Assembly (NCBI RefSeq): GCF_003367375.1
Contig: NZ_CP031416.1
Span: 2,115,501 to 2,179,500 of the forward strand
Length of the DNA stretch: 64,000 nucleotides
From: Gallaecimonas mangrovi
GTDB taxonomy: Bacteria; Pseudomonadota; Gammaproteobacteria; Enterobacterales; Gallaecimonadaceae
Direction: 5' to 3'
Under the pieces are notes generated by a model, which saw only the letters and a list, made by a program, of their open reading frames with translations, did no database searches and was not told the DNA's origin. This document shows, piece by piece, positions 52,831-61,760 of the stretch (positions within the stretch are counted from its first letter, which is position 1; every line of letters starts with the position of its first letter). Position numbers and translations under genes: made by a program.

Positions 52831-53643
52831 TTAAGCGTTATTGGTTTGCGTTTCTGCAGCCGCTTCTGGCGCATTGCCAGATTCGCGCACCAGGGCAACA
52901 TAGTAGGCGATACCGACAAACAGGGCACCACCCACAACATTACCTAAGAATACCGGCACAAAATTGCCAAAATATTCACCCCAGGTCGCCGCGCCCGCGA
53001 AGATGGCCAGCGGAATAATAAACATGTTGGCCACAACGTGTTGGAAACCGATAGCTACAAACGCCATAACCGGGAACCACAGACCCAGAATTTTACCAAT
53101 GGCTTCTTTGCTGCAAAGGCCCAGCCAGATACCCAAGCAAACTAACCAGTTACAGCCAATGCCAGAAACAAAAGCGTGCATAAAATCTGCTTTCAGCTTG
53201 GCTTTGGCTACGGCAACAGATTTGGCTAGGAAGGCGCCTTCGCCCAGACCCAGGTAGTGGCCGAAGAAGTAGGCAATAAAGACAGCGCCAATGAAGTTAG
53301 CAATGGTAATAACCACCCAGTTGCGTACCAGGGCAGCAACACCAATTTTGCCTGAAAACAAGGCAGTAGCCATGTACATCATGTTACCGGTCAGCAGCTC
53401 GCCGCCCGCCAGCACCGTTAAAATCAGGCCTACCGGGAACACCGCAGCCCCCAAGAACAGGCCAAAGGATGACCAGTCGTGAGGCAAGGTAGCAGTGACA
53501 CGAATGTCTAGCAAAAAGCCCAAGGCAATAAAGGCACCCGCCATAAAGCCCAGGATCATCAGCGCGGACATAGACAGGCCGCTTTTACGCACACCGCTTT
53601 GGATAACGGCGTTGGTAATTTCTTTAGGTGTTTGAATCGACAT
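52831..53643 (-). CDS. focA: Formate/nitrite transporter, FocA-like
   Basis: A 270-residue inner-membrane channel of the FNT family with six helices. The motif GFQHVVANMF and the GAVFPVGLILTVLAGGELLTGNMM segment are as in FocA. It moves formate across the membrane, usually in fermentation. The ATG at 53643 (MSIQTPKE) starts the family-typical protein; a longer frame to 53739 is not supported. No pfl gene is next to it. Confidence 0.9.
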   Translation of the reverse strand: MSIQTPKEITNAVIQSGVRKSGLSMSALMILGFMAGAFIALGFLLDIRVTATLPHDWSSFGLFLGAAVFPVGLILTVLAGGELLTGNMMYMATALFSGKIGVAALVRNWVVITIANFIGAVFIAYFFGHYLGLGEGAFLAKSVAVAKAKLKADFMHAFVSGIGCNWLVCLGIWLGLCSKEAIGKILGLWFPVMAFVAIGFQHVVANMFIIPLAIFAGAATWGEYFGNFVPVFLGNVVGGALFVGIAYYVALVRESGNAPEAAAETQTNNA

Positions 53644-54023
53644 GTAAAACCCCTCGAGGGTAGATGCTCTGTATTTAACGTTTTGCCACCTCAAAAGGGT
53701 GACTTTTTGATGGGCTGTGGTCATTTTGCGCAGCAGCAAAAAAACAACCCAGGATACGTCTTATCTAAAACGGACATTTAATTTGTTAAATTAAATAAAA
53801 TATTTCCGATCAATAACAATTAGCCATTGGTATTAGGTGACGCTAAATCGGGAGAATTTTAAAGGAGACGAAGGCTAAGCGCCACAGAAAATGCCGCCAT
53901 AGCCTTTTTCAAAAACAGCCAAAAGCCACTAAATGTTAATAAAATGTTTTAATTAATTTAAAAAATAAGACGCGAGAAAAATGTATTTCCTTGCGCCTTT
54001 ATTGCTTTGTAAAAATAGTCCTT
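53644..54023. other. AT-rich intergenic stretch between focA and the dehydrogenase gene
   Basis: About 380 nt without a credible ORF. It must hold the focA promoter, but no clear FNR half-site pair or sigma-70 promoter could be named. The 3' end is closed by the terminator of the dehydrogenase gene. Confidence 0.5.
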
Positions 54024-54050
54024 TAAAAACGTTCAGTTAGAGAGACTGAA
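54024..54050 (-). terminator. Terminator overlapping the dehydrogenase stop codon
   Basis: On the minus strand TTCAGT and ACTGAA pair around CTCTCTA, which includes the stop codon TAA, followed by CGTTTTT. Confidence 0.65.
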
Positions 54051-54951
54051 TATTCGCCGCCGTAATTTTAATGACGTTTTGACGTGCTTCTGGGCTGATC
54101 CAGGCACTATGGGGGGTGACAATCACATTCAAAGGCTCGGCTAGCGCGTCTAATAATCCGTGACCTTGCCGGGGCGGTTCTACCGGCAGCACATCCACAG
54201 CAAGACCGGCAATTTTTCCAGCCTTCAAAGCGGCAAGGGCTGCATCTTCATCAATTACCCCGCCCCTGGCGCAATTGACCACCAAGCAACCGGGTTTAAT
54301 TTTCTCAAGCGCCGAGGCGTTAAGTAAATACCGAGTTTGTTCGGTCAGCGGGCAGTGAAAAGACAACACATCGGCTTTTGGCAACAAGCTTTCCATGCTG
54401 GGGCGCGGATCGTTACTTTTACCAGGACGCGCTGCAAAGGTGACGTGCACGCCAAAGGCTTCTGCCAGGCGTGCCACCTCTGTTCCCAAGGTACCGGCTC
54501 CAACAATCACCAAATGCTTACCGGCAAGCTGCAGCGTTTTATGGGTCATTAAGCAAAAATACGGGCTTTGCTGCCAGGCTCCGCCGCGAAGGTCGTGCTG
54601 ATAAAGCGGTAATTTTGCAGCCAGGGCCAGCATTAGCATCAGGGTGTGCTGCGCCACCGACGCGGTGCCGTAATTGGTTACGTTAAGGACCGGGATCCCC
54701 CGTGCCTTTGCTGCAGCCATGTCAACATTATTGGTGCCGGTCGCCATGATCATAATGCCCTTACGGCCCGCCAAAATGGCGTCATCGAGCACCACTTTGT
54801 TGGTTAGCAGCAGATCGGCGTCGCCAGCATGAGCCTCAAGCTGCTCCGGGGTGGTCGCAGCATAGACGTTAAGCTCGCTAACTACCTCACGGATCGGCGT
54901 TAAATCAATGTCATCACCCAAGGTGTCTGCGTCTAACAATACAGCTTTCAT
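54037..54951 (-). CDS. D-2-hydroxyacid dehydrogenase
   Basis: A 304-residue NAD(P)-dependent dehydrogenase of the D-isomer group. The nucleotide motif is IVGAGTLG(T)E near residue 150, and the catalytic Arg-Glu-His set fits NCARGGVIDE (Arg), VDVLPVEPP (Glu) and PHSAW (His). The closest functional group is hydroxypyruvate/glycerate dehydrogenase (HprA-like), but the substrate cannot be fixed. The ATG at 54951 follows AGAGAG; it ends in a hairpin that overlaps its stop. Confidence 0.85.
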   Translation of the reverse strand: MKAVLLDADTLGDDIDLTPIREVVSELNVYAATTPEQLEAHAGDADLLLTNKVVLDDAILAGRKGIMIMATGTNNVDMAAAKARGIPVLNVTNYGTASVAQHTLMLMLALAAKLPLYQHDLRGGAWQQSPYFCLMTHKTLQLAGKHLVIVGAGTLGTEVARLAEAFGVHVTFAARPGKSNDPRPSMESLLPKADVLSFHCPLTEQTRYLLNASALEKIKPGCLVVNCARGGVIDEDAALAALKAGKIAGLAVDVLPVEPPRQGHGLLDALAEPLNVIVTPHSAWISPEARQNVIKITAANIQSL

Positions 54952-55113
54952 TTGTTCTCTCTTTGCGCGGATAAACCATACCCCTTTGTAAGCCAATGAT
55001 AGTTAAGGAAGCAAGCCGACCTTTGGCCAATCAATTAGGCGACATTTAGTCAAACTTCGAAAATTTTTGTAAACCGGCCTTTTCTTTCTGGTGGCAGAGA
55101 TTTAAAGAAGAAC

Positions 55114-56601
55114 ATGATTATTTACAACAAGATGAAAACACTCATGCTGATACGCTCCGTCGCCGCAAGCCTGGCAGCAGCGTTACTTGCAGGTTGTGCA
55201 ACTGATGCACCCAAACCTCAAATGCTGATGCCAATACTGCTGGTTAAAGACTCGGCCCAATACCACAAACCCACCCTGCTGTTAGCCAATAGCCAGAGCG
55301 CTGCCATCACGGTTAGCGGCGGCGCCAAGGCGCAAATAACCGCTGCCACAGTGCTGCTAAGTGGCAGCCTAACCCCAAATTCGCCACGCGGCGCCGGCGC
55401 TAAGCCACCCGGGCCACCGTCCATAGCCGGCAACAGCGCTACAAAGCACGGCCAAATGCCACCACCGATGCCTAAAGACGGCAAGATGCCGCCGCCTCCG
55501 GGCAGTGAGATCTTTACCGCCAAGGGTAAGCAGCCACCGCCAGGGCTACCGCCACAGGGGGGTAACCGCCTGGCCATGGTGTGCAAAAAAAGTGCTGGGG
55601 TTTATGTGGCGGCCAATAGTCAGGCCGAGCTGAGTGATAGCCACATCCTAACCGCCAGCAACGAAGGCAAAGGACTTTGCGCCGTGGGTAACAAGGCTCG
55701 CATAGGCTTTAACACCGGCACTATCACCACCAGCGGCCCTTCCAGCCACGGTGTTTTCGCTACCGAAGGCGGCTATATCACCGTGAATCATGCGCATGTT
55801 TTCACCAGCGGCGCCCATAGTTCGGCATTGGCAACCGACCAAGGTGGCGGCACAGTTTTGGCCAATGCGGGCCACTATGTCGTTACCGGCCCCTATTCGG
55901 CGGCCATCTATTCGACAGGCCTCATTAGCGGCGCTGGCGGCAGTTACGAGTCGACCGACGACAACGTGGTGGTGGTAGAAGGCGGCAGTAAGGTGCAACT
56001 GACCAGCGCCACACTCAAAGCCGATAGCAAAGGCGCAGTGATGATGTACCAAAGCTTCTCGGGTGATGCCGGTGTCGGCGTCTCACATTTTGATGCCAAG
56101 GGCGGCAGCATCACCGCCTTGGCGGGCCCGCTGTTTTATGTCACCAATACCCATGCCGCTATTAGCCTCGATAACGTCGCACTGGTCAGCAAAGACGGCA
56201 TTTTACTCAAAGCCTTAAAAGGCCCTTGGGGCGTACCAGACGCTCACCCCACTCAAGGTGGCACCGTCACCCTAACGGCCACCCATCAGCAGCTTGCAGG
56301 AAAAGTGTTGGCTGATGCCTCTTCATCCATCACCCTGGCACTAACCGATAACAGCCAAATGCGCGGCGCCATTAACAGCAATAACAAGGCTGGCCACATC
56401 AAGCTGGTAATAAGCGCTAATAGCCATTGGCAACTGACAGCGGATTCCCATGTCAGCCAGTTGGTACTAGAAAACCATGTGCCGCCCAGCCATTTGATCG
56501 CTGGTAACGGCCATAGCCTCTATTATCGCCAACAGGAAAACCCCGCCTTGCAGGGGAAAACCTATAAACTGCAGGGTGGCGGCTACCTAAGGCCAGAATA
56601 A
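55114..56601 (+). CDS. Beta-helix lipoprotein with a proline-rich insert, unknown function
   Basis: A 495-residue lipoprotein. The signal peptide ends with the lipobox LAGC (Cys28). Residues 91-149 form a linker of repeated proline runs (QMPPPMPKDGKMPPPPG). From about 150 to 495 the chain shows repeating short beta-strand units rich in Gly, Ala, Thr and Ser, the pattern of a right-handed beta-helix like pectate lyase-fold or autotransporter passenger proteins, but it has no autotransporter barrel. I do not recognise a family. It lies alone before the cobalamin riboswitch. Confidence 0.7.
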   Translation: MIIYNKMKTLMLIRSVAASLAAALLAGCATDAPKPQMLMPILLVKDSAQYHKPTLLLANSQSAAITVSGGAKAQITAATVLLSGSLTPNSPRGAGAKPPGPPSIAGNSATKHGQMPPPMPKDGKMPPPPGSEIFTAKGKQPPPGLPPQGGNRLAMVCKKSAGVYVAANSQAELSDSHILTASNEGKGLCAVGNKARIGFNTGTITTSGPSSHGVFATEGGYITVNHAHVFTSGAHSSALATDQGGGTVLANAGHYVVTGPYSAAIYSTGLISGAGGSYESTDDNVVVVEGGSKVQLTSATLKADSKGAVMMYQSFSGDAGVGVSHFDAKGGSITALAGPLFYVTNTHAAISLDNVALVSKDGILLKALKGPWGVPDAHPTQGGTVTLTATHQQLAGKVLADASSSITLALTDNSQMRGAINSNNKAGHIKLVISANSHWQLTADSHVSQLVLENHVPPSHLIAGNGHSLYYRQQENPALQGKTYKLQGGGYLRPE

Positions 56602-56679
56602 CGATCCGGCAACGTCAAAATAATAGACGTCTGGACTTCCAAAACCCGAGCGCTTATGATGCCGCCCTCTGATAACAAG

Positions 56680-56890
56680 AGAAAAACATAACGCCTTTTT
56701 CTGTGGTGCCCGCAAGGGATAATCGGGAAGCCGGTGCAAAGCCGGCGCTGCCCCCGCAACGGTAACAAAGTTGCGGCTTCACATTGCCACTGTGCTTGCA
56801 CGGGAAGGCGAAGCCGCAAAGTCTTTGGAGCCCGGAGACCGGCCACTGGAAGAAAACCTGCAACCTTCGGCGGGCAAGGTGCAGGTTCGG
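56680..56890 (+). ncRNA. Cobalamin (B12) riboswitch
   Basis: The B12-box core is clear: GGGAAGCCGGTGCAAAGCCG (about 56725-56744), then GCTGCCCCCGCAACGGTA and the AGCCCGGAGACCGGCC segment (56829-56844). The 3' part holds the expression platform with a terminator hairpin. It controls the BtuB-like receptor gene starting at 56940. Confidence 0.95.
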
Positions 56891-56898
56891 CATTTTTT
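56855..56898 (+). terminator. Terminator hairpin in the cobalamin riboswitch expression platform
   Basis: AACCTGCA (56855-56862) pairs with TGCAGGTT (56880-56887), followed by CGGCATTTTTT. It fits a transcription-attenuation mode. Confidence 0.75.
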
Positions 56899-56939
56899 GC
56901 TGTGGTATCGCTATTGCCCCCATGAAGCAGGATGACTTT

Positions 56940-58856
56940 ATGGGCTTTTCCAAAACACTGATTGCTATCGCTTTACTGCCTCTGGCAGCGCAAGCGGCTG
57001 ACACGTCCAGCAACACTGACGAACACCTGGTGGTACTTGGCCGTCAGCCTCAAAATATTGACAGCATTGCTGCTGACGTTACCGTTATCTCCCAAACCGA
57101 CATCGAAAAATCCGGCGCGCAAAGCCTTGAAGATTTATTGCGTGGCCGCGCCGGTATTCAGGTGTCTAATTCCGGCTCTGGGCCGGTTTTGAGCTTGCGC
57201 GGTTTTTCTGCCGATGAAGCGGCCAATAACGTATTAGTGCTGATTGACGGGCGCCGTCTCAATGGCCCTAGCCTGTCGGCGCCTTCCCTTGCCGGCGTGC
57301 AGCTAAGCAGCATTCAGCGCATTGAAATTTTAAGCGGCTCTGCCGGTGTGCTTTATGGCGACCAGGCCGTGGGCGGCGTGGTGAACATCATCACCAAATC
57401 CGGCACTGACCAGGGCCAAATCAGCGCCACGGCCGGCAGTAACAGCCATAAAAACCTGGCGGGCAGCTTTTCCAAAGGCTTTGCTAACGGTTTTTATGTT
57501 GATGGCAACGCCGCCTGGGACGACAACGATAATTACCGCGACCACGCCAAAAGCATTACCAAATCTGCTGATGGCCGGGTCGGTTATCAAAACGACAACA
57601 CCCAGGCGTTTGCTGAGGCCAGTGTAAACTCAGACGACCGCCAGCAGCCAGGCCCGCTCTATGTCAGCCAAACCAACCCGAAAACCTCACGCAGCGAGTT
57701 TGCCAATAACTACATCAACGAAGTCACGCGCGTTGGCCGCTTCGGGGTAAATACCCGCCTAAATGACCATTGGCAGTTTTTAGTAGACGGCTCTGCGTCA
57801 AAACGCACCCGCGATACCGACCTAAGTTACATCGGTTATAGCGGCGACTACCTCTATCACGCCGAAGAGCGCTTTAACCGCGTATCCCCAAGGGTTAAAG
57901 CCAGCTTTGGTGACTGGCAATGGCTGGGCGGCATCGACTATGCCCACAGCGACTACACCGACACCAGTGTTGGCGCCGACAACAAGCGGGATAACAAAGC
58001 AGCCTACGGCTCTGGCCAATGGCAACAAGGCGCTTTAAGCGTAACCGCCGGCCTTCGCTACACCAAAGTCGACGATGACCTGGTTTACAGTGGCACCTAT
58101 GATGATGGCGTACACATTGACCACAACGCCACCACTTGGTCACTGGCCAGCCAATACCAACTCGGCCCTGGCCGCGCCTACGTGCGGGTTGACCGCAATG
58201 TGCGTTTTGCCAAGCTTGACGAGCAAGGCTACACCTCCGCCGGCGTTATTGGCCTTAAACCGCAAACCGGTTATTCCTATGAGGCTGGCTGGCAGCAGAG
58301 CGGCGTTAAAGTGTCGGTGTTTCGTCTCGATTTGAAAAACGAGATTGTGTATGACGACAACGCCCCTGCTCCCACCAATGGCTATTTTGCCGGGGCCAAT
58401 GTTAACGCCGACAAGTCCCGCCGCTATGGTGCTAACCTCAATCTGAGCCACCGTTTTGCCGCAGTGACCTTGGGCGTTGATTATCAGTACCTTGATGCCA
58501 AATTCACCGGCGGTGACAGTGACGGCAAGCAAGTGCCTTGGGTGTCGAAAAACAGCGGTTCCGCCTATGCTGAAGTGGCACTACCCCATGCACTGTCGAG
58601 CCGCCTAAGCTACCAATATCGTGGCAGCCAGTATTTGTCGTCAGACACCCTAAACAGCGACCCCAAGCAGGGCGGTTATGGTCTTTGGAACTGGTCGGGG
58701 CAATGGCAACAAGGCCCTTGGCAACTGGTGCTGAGAGCCGATAATCTATTTGATAAACATTACGCCGATTATGGCGTGTACAATGCGTACGGTGAAAATT
58801 ACTGGTACCCCGGTAATGGCCGTGAGGTAAACCTCACCGCCCGGTACAGCTTTTAA
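56940..58856 (+). CDS. btuB: BtuB-like TonB-dependent receptor for cobalamin
   Basis: A 638-residue outer-membrane receptor. A signal peptide (SKTLIAIALLPLAAQA-A) is followed by a TonB box around EHLVVLG. The plug has VTVISQTDIEKSGAQSLEDLLRG and VLIDGRRLNGPS, and the barrel ends in RYSF. The riboswitch upstream points to a corrinoid as cargo. The ATG at 56940 has AGGA 7 nt upstream, which fixes the start inside a longer frame (ATG at 56922 or 56784). The gene is shortly followed by the DUF6580-like gene. Confidence 0.88.
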   Translation: MGFSKTLIAIALLPLAAQAADTSSNTDEHLVVLGRQPQNIDSIAADVTVISQTDIEKSGAQSLEDLLRGRAGIQVSNSGSGPVLSLRGFSADEAANNVLVLIDGRRLNGPSLSAPSLAGVQLSSIQRIEILSGSAGVLYGDQAVGGVVNIITKSGTDQGQISATAGSNSHKNLAGSFSKGFANGFYVDGNAAWDDNDNYRDHAKSITKSADGRVGYQNDNTQAFAEASVNSDDRQQPGPLYVSQTNPKTSRSEFANNYINEVTRVGRFGVNTRLNDHWQFLVDGSASKRTRDTDLSYIGYSGDYLYHAEERFNRVSPRVKASFGDWQWLGGIDYAHSDYTDTSVGADNKRDNKAAYGSGQWQQGALSVTAGLRYTKVDDDLVYSGTYDDGVHIDHNATTWSLASQYQLGPGRAYVRVDRNVRFAKLDEQGYTSAGVIGLKPQTGYSYEAGWQQSGVKVSVFRLDLKNEIVYDDNAPAPTNGYFAGANVNADKSRRYGANLNLSHRFAAVTLGVDYQYLDAKFTGGDSDGKQVPWVSKNSGSAYAEVALPHALSSRLSYQYRGSQYLSSDTLNSDPKQGGYGLWNWSGQWQQGPWQLVLRADNLFDKHYADYGVYNAYGENYWYPGNGREVNLTARYSF

Positions 58857-58868
58857 CGAGGATTGACG

Positions 58869-59378
58869 ATGAACCCGCGTCTGACCACCCTAATCGGTAT
58901 CATTGCGTTATGTGCCATTTACCGTGTGCTGCCGCATCCGTGGAATGTGTCACCTATCGCGGCGATGGCGCTTTTTGCCGGCGCCCACTTCCAAACCAAA
59001 ACCATGGCGGTACTGGTGCCGCTGGCAGCAATGGCACTGTCAGATTTGGTGCTGGGCTTGCACCCCACTCTGCCTTTTGTTTATGGCACCATCGTGCTAA
59101 CCGTGGTTTTGGGATTTTGGGTTGGCAAAGACATTAACATTGGCCGCGTGTTAGCAGCGTCATTAACGGGTTCGTTGCTGTTTTATTTTATTACCAACAG
59201 TGCGGTATGGCTGGTGGGTGGGTTCTATCCGTCAAATATCGGCGGGCTCTGGCAGTCGCTAGCCAGTGGCGTGCCTTTCTTCCAGTACACTATGCTGGGC
59301 GATCTGTTGTTTAATGCCCTTTTCTTTGGCCTCTTCTATGCCCTGGAAAAACATTTCCCGAAACAGTTTGCGCATTAA
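58869..59378 (+). CDS. DUF6580-like membrane protein in a cobalamin-regulated operon
   Basis: A 169-residue inner-membrane protein with about five helices. The N-terminal NVSPIAAMALFAGAHF and LAAMALSDLVLGLHP segments resemble DUF6580 proteins and the ECF S-component-like fold. It lies 12 nt after btuB with GAGGA 7 nt upstream of the ATG at 58869. No btuCD genes are near. It may be the inner-membrane partner for corrinoid uptake, though that role is an inference. Confidence 0.7.
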   Translation: MNPRLTTLIGIIALCAIYRVLPHPWNVSPIAAMALFAGAHFQTKTMAVLVPLAAMALSDLVLGLHPTLPFVYGTIVLTVVLGFWVGKDINIGRVLAASLTGSLLFYFITNSAVWLVGGFYPSNIGGLWQSLASGVPFFQYTMLGDLLFNALFFGLFYALEKHFPKQFAH

Positions 59379-59390
59379 ACCTTGGTCATT

Positions 59391-59417
59391 AAAAAGCCCC
59401 GCCTAAGCGGGGCTTTT
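59391..59417. terminator. Bidirectional terminator between the DUF6580-like gene and the SLC13 gene
   Basis: AAAAAGCCCCGC and GCGGGGCTTTTT pair around CTAA between convergent genes. Confidence 0.92.
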
Positions 59418-59419
59418 TA

Positions 59420-61192
59420 TTAGCCTTTCAAGGGCCAGCCAATGAGTAGTACGGTGAGGGTTGAAACCCCGACCAGGATATTCATTGGGATCCCCACTTT
59501 CAGAAAGTCATTAAATTTGTAGCCACCCGGGCCAAACACCATCAGGTTGGTTTGATAACCCAGGGGCGTTGCAAAGCTGGCTGAGGCCGCCATCATCAAC
59601 GCATAGATAAAAGGCGTGCTGTTAAGGCCCTGCTTTTCCGTTATTTCCAACACAATGGGCAGCATCACCAAAGCCGCTGCGTTATTGGTAATCACCTCAG
59701 TTAACAGCGATACCGTCACATACACCAAAATCAGCAGCAGCCAAGGCTTGCCGCCAGAGAGGGTAACGATTTGGTGAGCGAGAAAACCGGCCACCCCCGT
59801 TACCTGCAGGGCAGTGCCCAAGGCAAAAGACGAGGCAATGGTCACCACCAGTTGCAAATCCAAGCTCTTTTCTGCCTGGCCAATGGACATGCAGCCGGTT
59901 AGCAGCATCAGGCCAGCGCCAGCCAGCGCCGCGTTTAGCATACTGACCAGCCCAAGCCCTGCCGCCCCAACGGCCACCAGCAAAATCATCCAGGCCAGCA
60001 GTGCCTTGCGGTGCCTCGGCGGTTCAACATCCAAATCACTGACCAACAAAAAGTCTTTGTTATAGCGCTGGCGCGTAATAAAAGCCGGCCGCGCCTCAAG
60101 CAGCAAGGTGTCGCCTGCCTCAATAATAATGGACCCCAAGTTGCCTTTAACCCGCTCAGCGCCCCTGGCCACCGCCAACACAATAGCGCCATAACGGGCC
60201 CGAAAACTGGCATCGCGAATGGTTTGGCCAACGGCGGTGCAATGAGGCGACACCACCACTTCCACCAAGCGGCGGCCATCGCGGGGCTGCTCAAATTGCA
60301 AATCTTTGTTGCCGGTAGAGGGCACTATGCCGTTAATGCGCAAAAGATCAGAAATGGCTTCTGTATCGCCCGCAAAAATAAGACGGTCGCCGCCATGCAA
60401 GTGTTCATCAGGGGAAACCGCCGTGATCAGGTGACCATTGCGCTGAATTTCCACCAAGAACACCCGGCGCAGTTCGCGAAGACCCGCTTCGCGAATGGTT
60501 TTGCCAACCAATGGTCCTTCCGGCGCTACTGCCACTTCCAGCGTAAACTCGCGCATATTCTCGAAAGGCGCATCATCGCTGCGATTGGGTAACATGCGCG
60601 GAAATAACAGCCAGATAAAAGCCAAACCGATAAGGGATACGGGTAAGCCCACTAAGGTTATCGAAAACAACCCAAAGCCCTGATGACCGGTCATGCTTTG
60701 ATATTGGCCATTAACAATCAGGTTGGTACTGGTGCCAATCAGGGTCAGGGTGCCCCCTAAAATGGCGGTGTAACTCAGTGGGATCATCAGCTTAGAGGGC
60801 GCCACACCAATTTTACGTGCCCAAGCATGAATGGCAGGAATAAAGGTTGCCACCACCGGGGTATTGTTCAAAAAGGCACTTAATATCAACACGGGTGGGA
60901 AGACTTTCCCGAGGGCACTGCGCAACGTTTTAGGTTTGCCCAGCACTTTGTTAACCAGCCAGTCGACGCCGCCAGAGGCACTTAACCCCCCCGCCACCAC
61001 CAGCATGGCAGCCACCGTAATAAGCCCGGGGTTACTAAAACCGGCTAGCGCCTGGTGGGCATTTAATACGCCCGAAAGACTCAGTAGCACCAACACCCCC
61101 GCCATCACCAAATGTGGTGCCAAGCGGCTAAACATCAGTGCCAAAAGGGCAGCAACAGTGAGCCCTAAAACAAAATAGCCATGCCAATCCAT
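59420..61192 (-). CDS. SLC13/DASS-family permease with two RCK_C domains
   Basis: A 590-residue inner-membrane transporter. Two transmembrane halves (about 1-200 and 400-590) frame two central TrkA-C/RCK_C domains (about 205-290 and 300-385). The Na+-site segments LILSAFLNNTPVVATFIP and NNAAALVMLPIVL are typical of the SLC13 family. Substrates may be sulfate, dicarboxylates or citrate; the RCK_C pair suggests regulation by a small ligand. No neighbour points to the substrate. Confidence 0.85.
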   Translation of the reverse strand: MDWHGYFVLGLTVAALLALMFSRLAPHLVMAGVLVLLSLSGVLNAHQALAGFSNPGLITVAAMLVVAGGLSASGGVDWLVNKVLGKPKTLRSALGKVFPPVLILSAFLNNTPVVATFIPAIHAWARKIGVAPSKLMIPLSYTAILGGTLTLIGTSTNLIVNGQYQSMTGHQGFGLFSITLVGLPVSLIGLAFIWLLFPRMLPNRSDDAPFENMREFTLEVAVAPEGPLVGKTIREAGLRELRRVFLVEIQRNGHLITAVSPDEHLHGGDRLIFAGDTEAISDLLRINGIVPSTGNKDLQFEQPRDGRRLVEVVVSPHCTAVGQTIRDASFRARYGAIVLAVARGAERVKGNLGSIIIEAGDTLLLEARPAFITRQRYNKDFLLVSDLDVEPPRHRKALLAWMILLVAVGAAGLGLVSMLNAALAGAGLMLLTGCMSIGQAEKSLDLQLVVTIASSFALGTALQVTGVAGFLAHQIVTLSGGKPWLLLILVYVTVSLLTEVITNNAAALVMLPIVLEITEKQGLNSTPFIYALMMAASASFATPLGYQTNLMVFGPGGYKFNDFLKVGIPMNILVGVSTLTVLLIGWPLKG

Positions 61193-61438
61193 TTAATGTC
61201 TACTTCCGGCGCGTTTGAACATCGTTGTTATTGTGAAGCTTATCCAATAGAACAGATAAGACTCTTTGTGAATTTTTATATGCTTATTTGGAATCAAAAG
61301 AGTCACTGATACGCGACTACTTTTTCGCCCCCCGGCAAAGAGCCTATGAAATTCAACGCTCTTGCTGCCAAGCCCTATACAATAACGATATTTAGCGATG
61401 GCTCACAACTACCAAGGCGTTTATCTAAGCGACATCTA

Positions 61439-61464
61439 AAAAAACCGCCCTAAGGCGGCTTTTT
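61439..61464 (+). terminator. Intrinsic terminator in the SLC13/esterase intergenic region
   Basis: ACCGCC and GGCGG pair around CTAA with A and T runs. A 34-codon ORF (61348-61452) runs into it but lacks other support. The rest of 61193-61438 holds nothing clear. Confidence 0.7.
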
Positions 61465-61527
61465 TAGAGGCTTTTTAAAGCATTGAATCGCAGGACCATG
61501 GCCTGTTTAGCCTTGGGTGAGTCATGA

Positions 61528-61740
61528 GCCAGTAGTTCCAAGATATTATTAACTCCGGCCAAAGCCGTAGAGCAAGCGCGGGTGGATAGCGCCCGCCACC
61601 TCGTTGAAAGCACCAACTATTCCTTGGCCGACATTGCCCGGCAAAGTGGCTTTTCCAATGAAGCACTGATGCGAAAAGCCTTTTTGCGCTGCCTGCAATT
61701 AACCCCCAAACAGCTTAGAGTGGCGCAGCTGCTTGACTAG
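61528..61740 (+). pseudogene. C-terminal remnant of an AraC/GlxA-type regulator
   Basis: An open frame from about 61528 to the stop at 61738-61740 has no start codon upstream of the HTH. It encodes TPAKAVEQARVDSARHLVE and then SLADIARQSGFSNEALMRKAF, which matches the second helix-turn-helix of AraC-type regulators of the GlxA group. The first half of the DNA-binding domain and the whole sensor domain are missing. It is a gene relic, not a functional regulator. Confidence 0.75.
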
Positions 61741-61760
61741 TGCTGCGAGGCGGTAAAGCC

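Noticed and set aside
53740-53830. TTGAT/ATCAA-like half-sites upstream of focA, as for FNR
   Set aside because: Only one half (GATCAAT) is seen, without a partner at the right spacing, so an FNR site is not supported.
61348-61452. A 34-codon ORF ending in the terminator at 61439
   Set aside because: Its tail is encoded by the terminator stem and A-run, its ribosome binding site is weak and it resembles no family.
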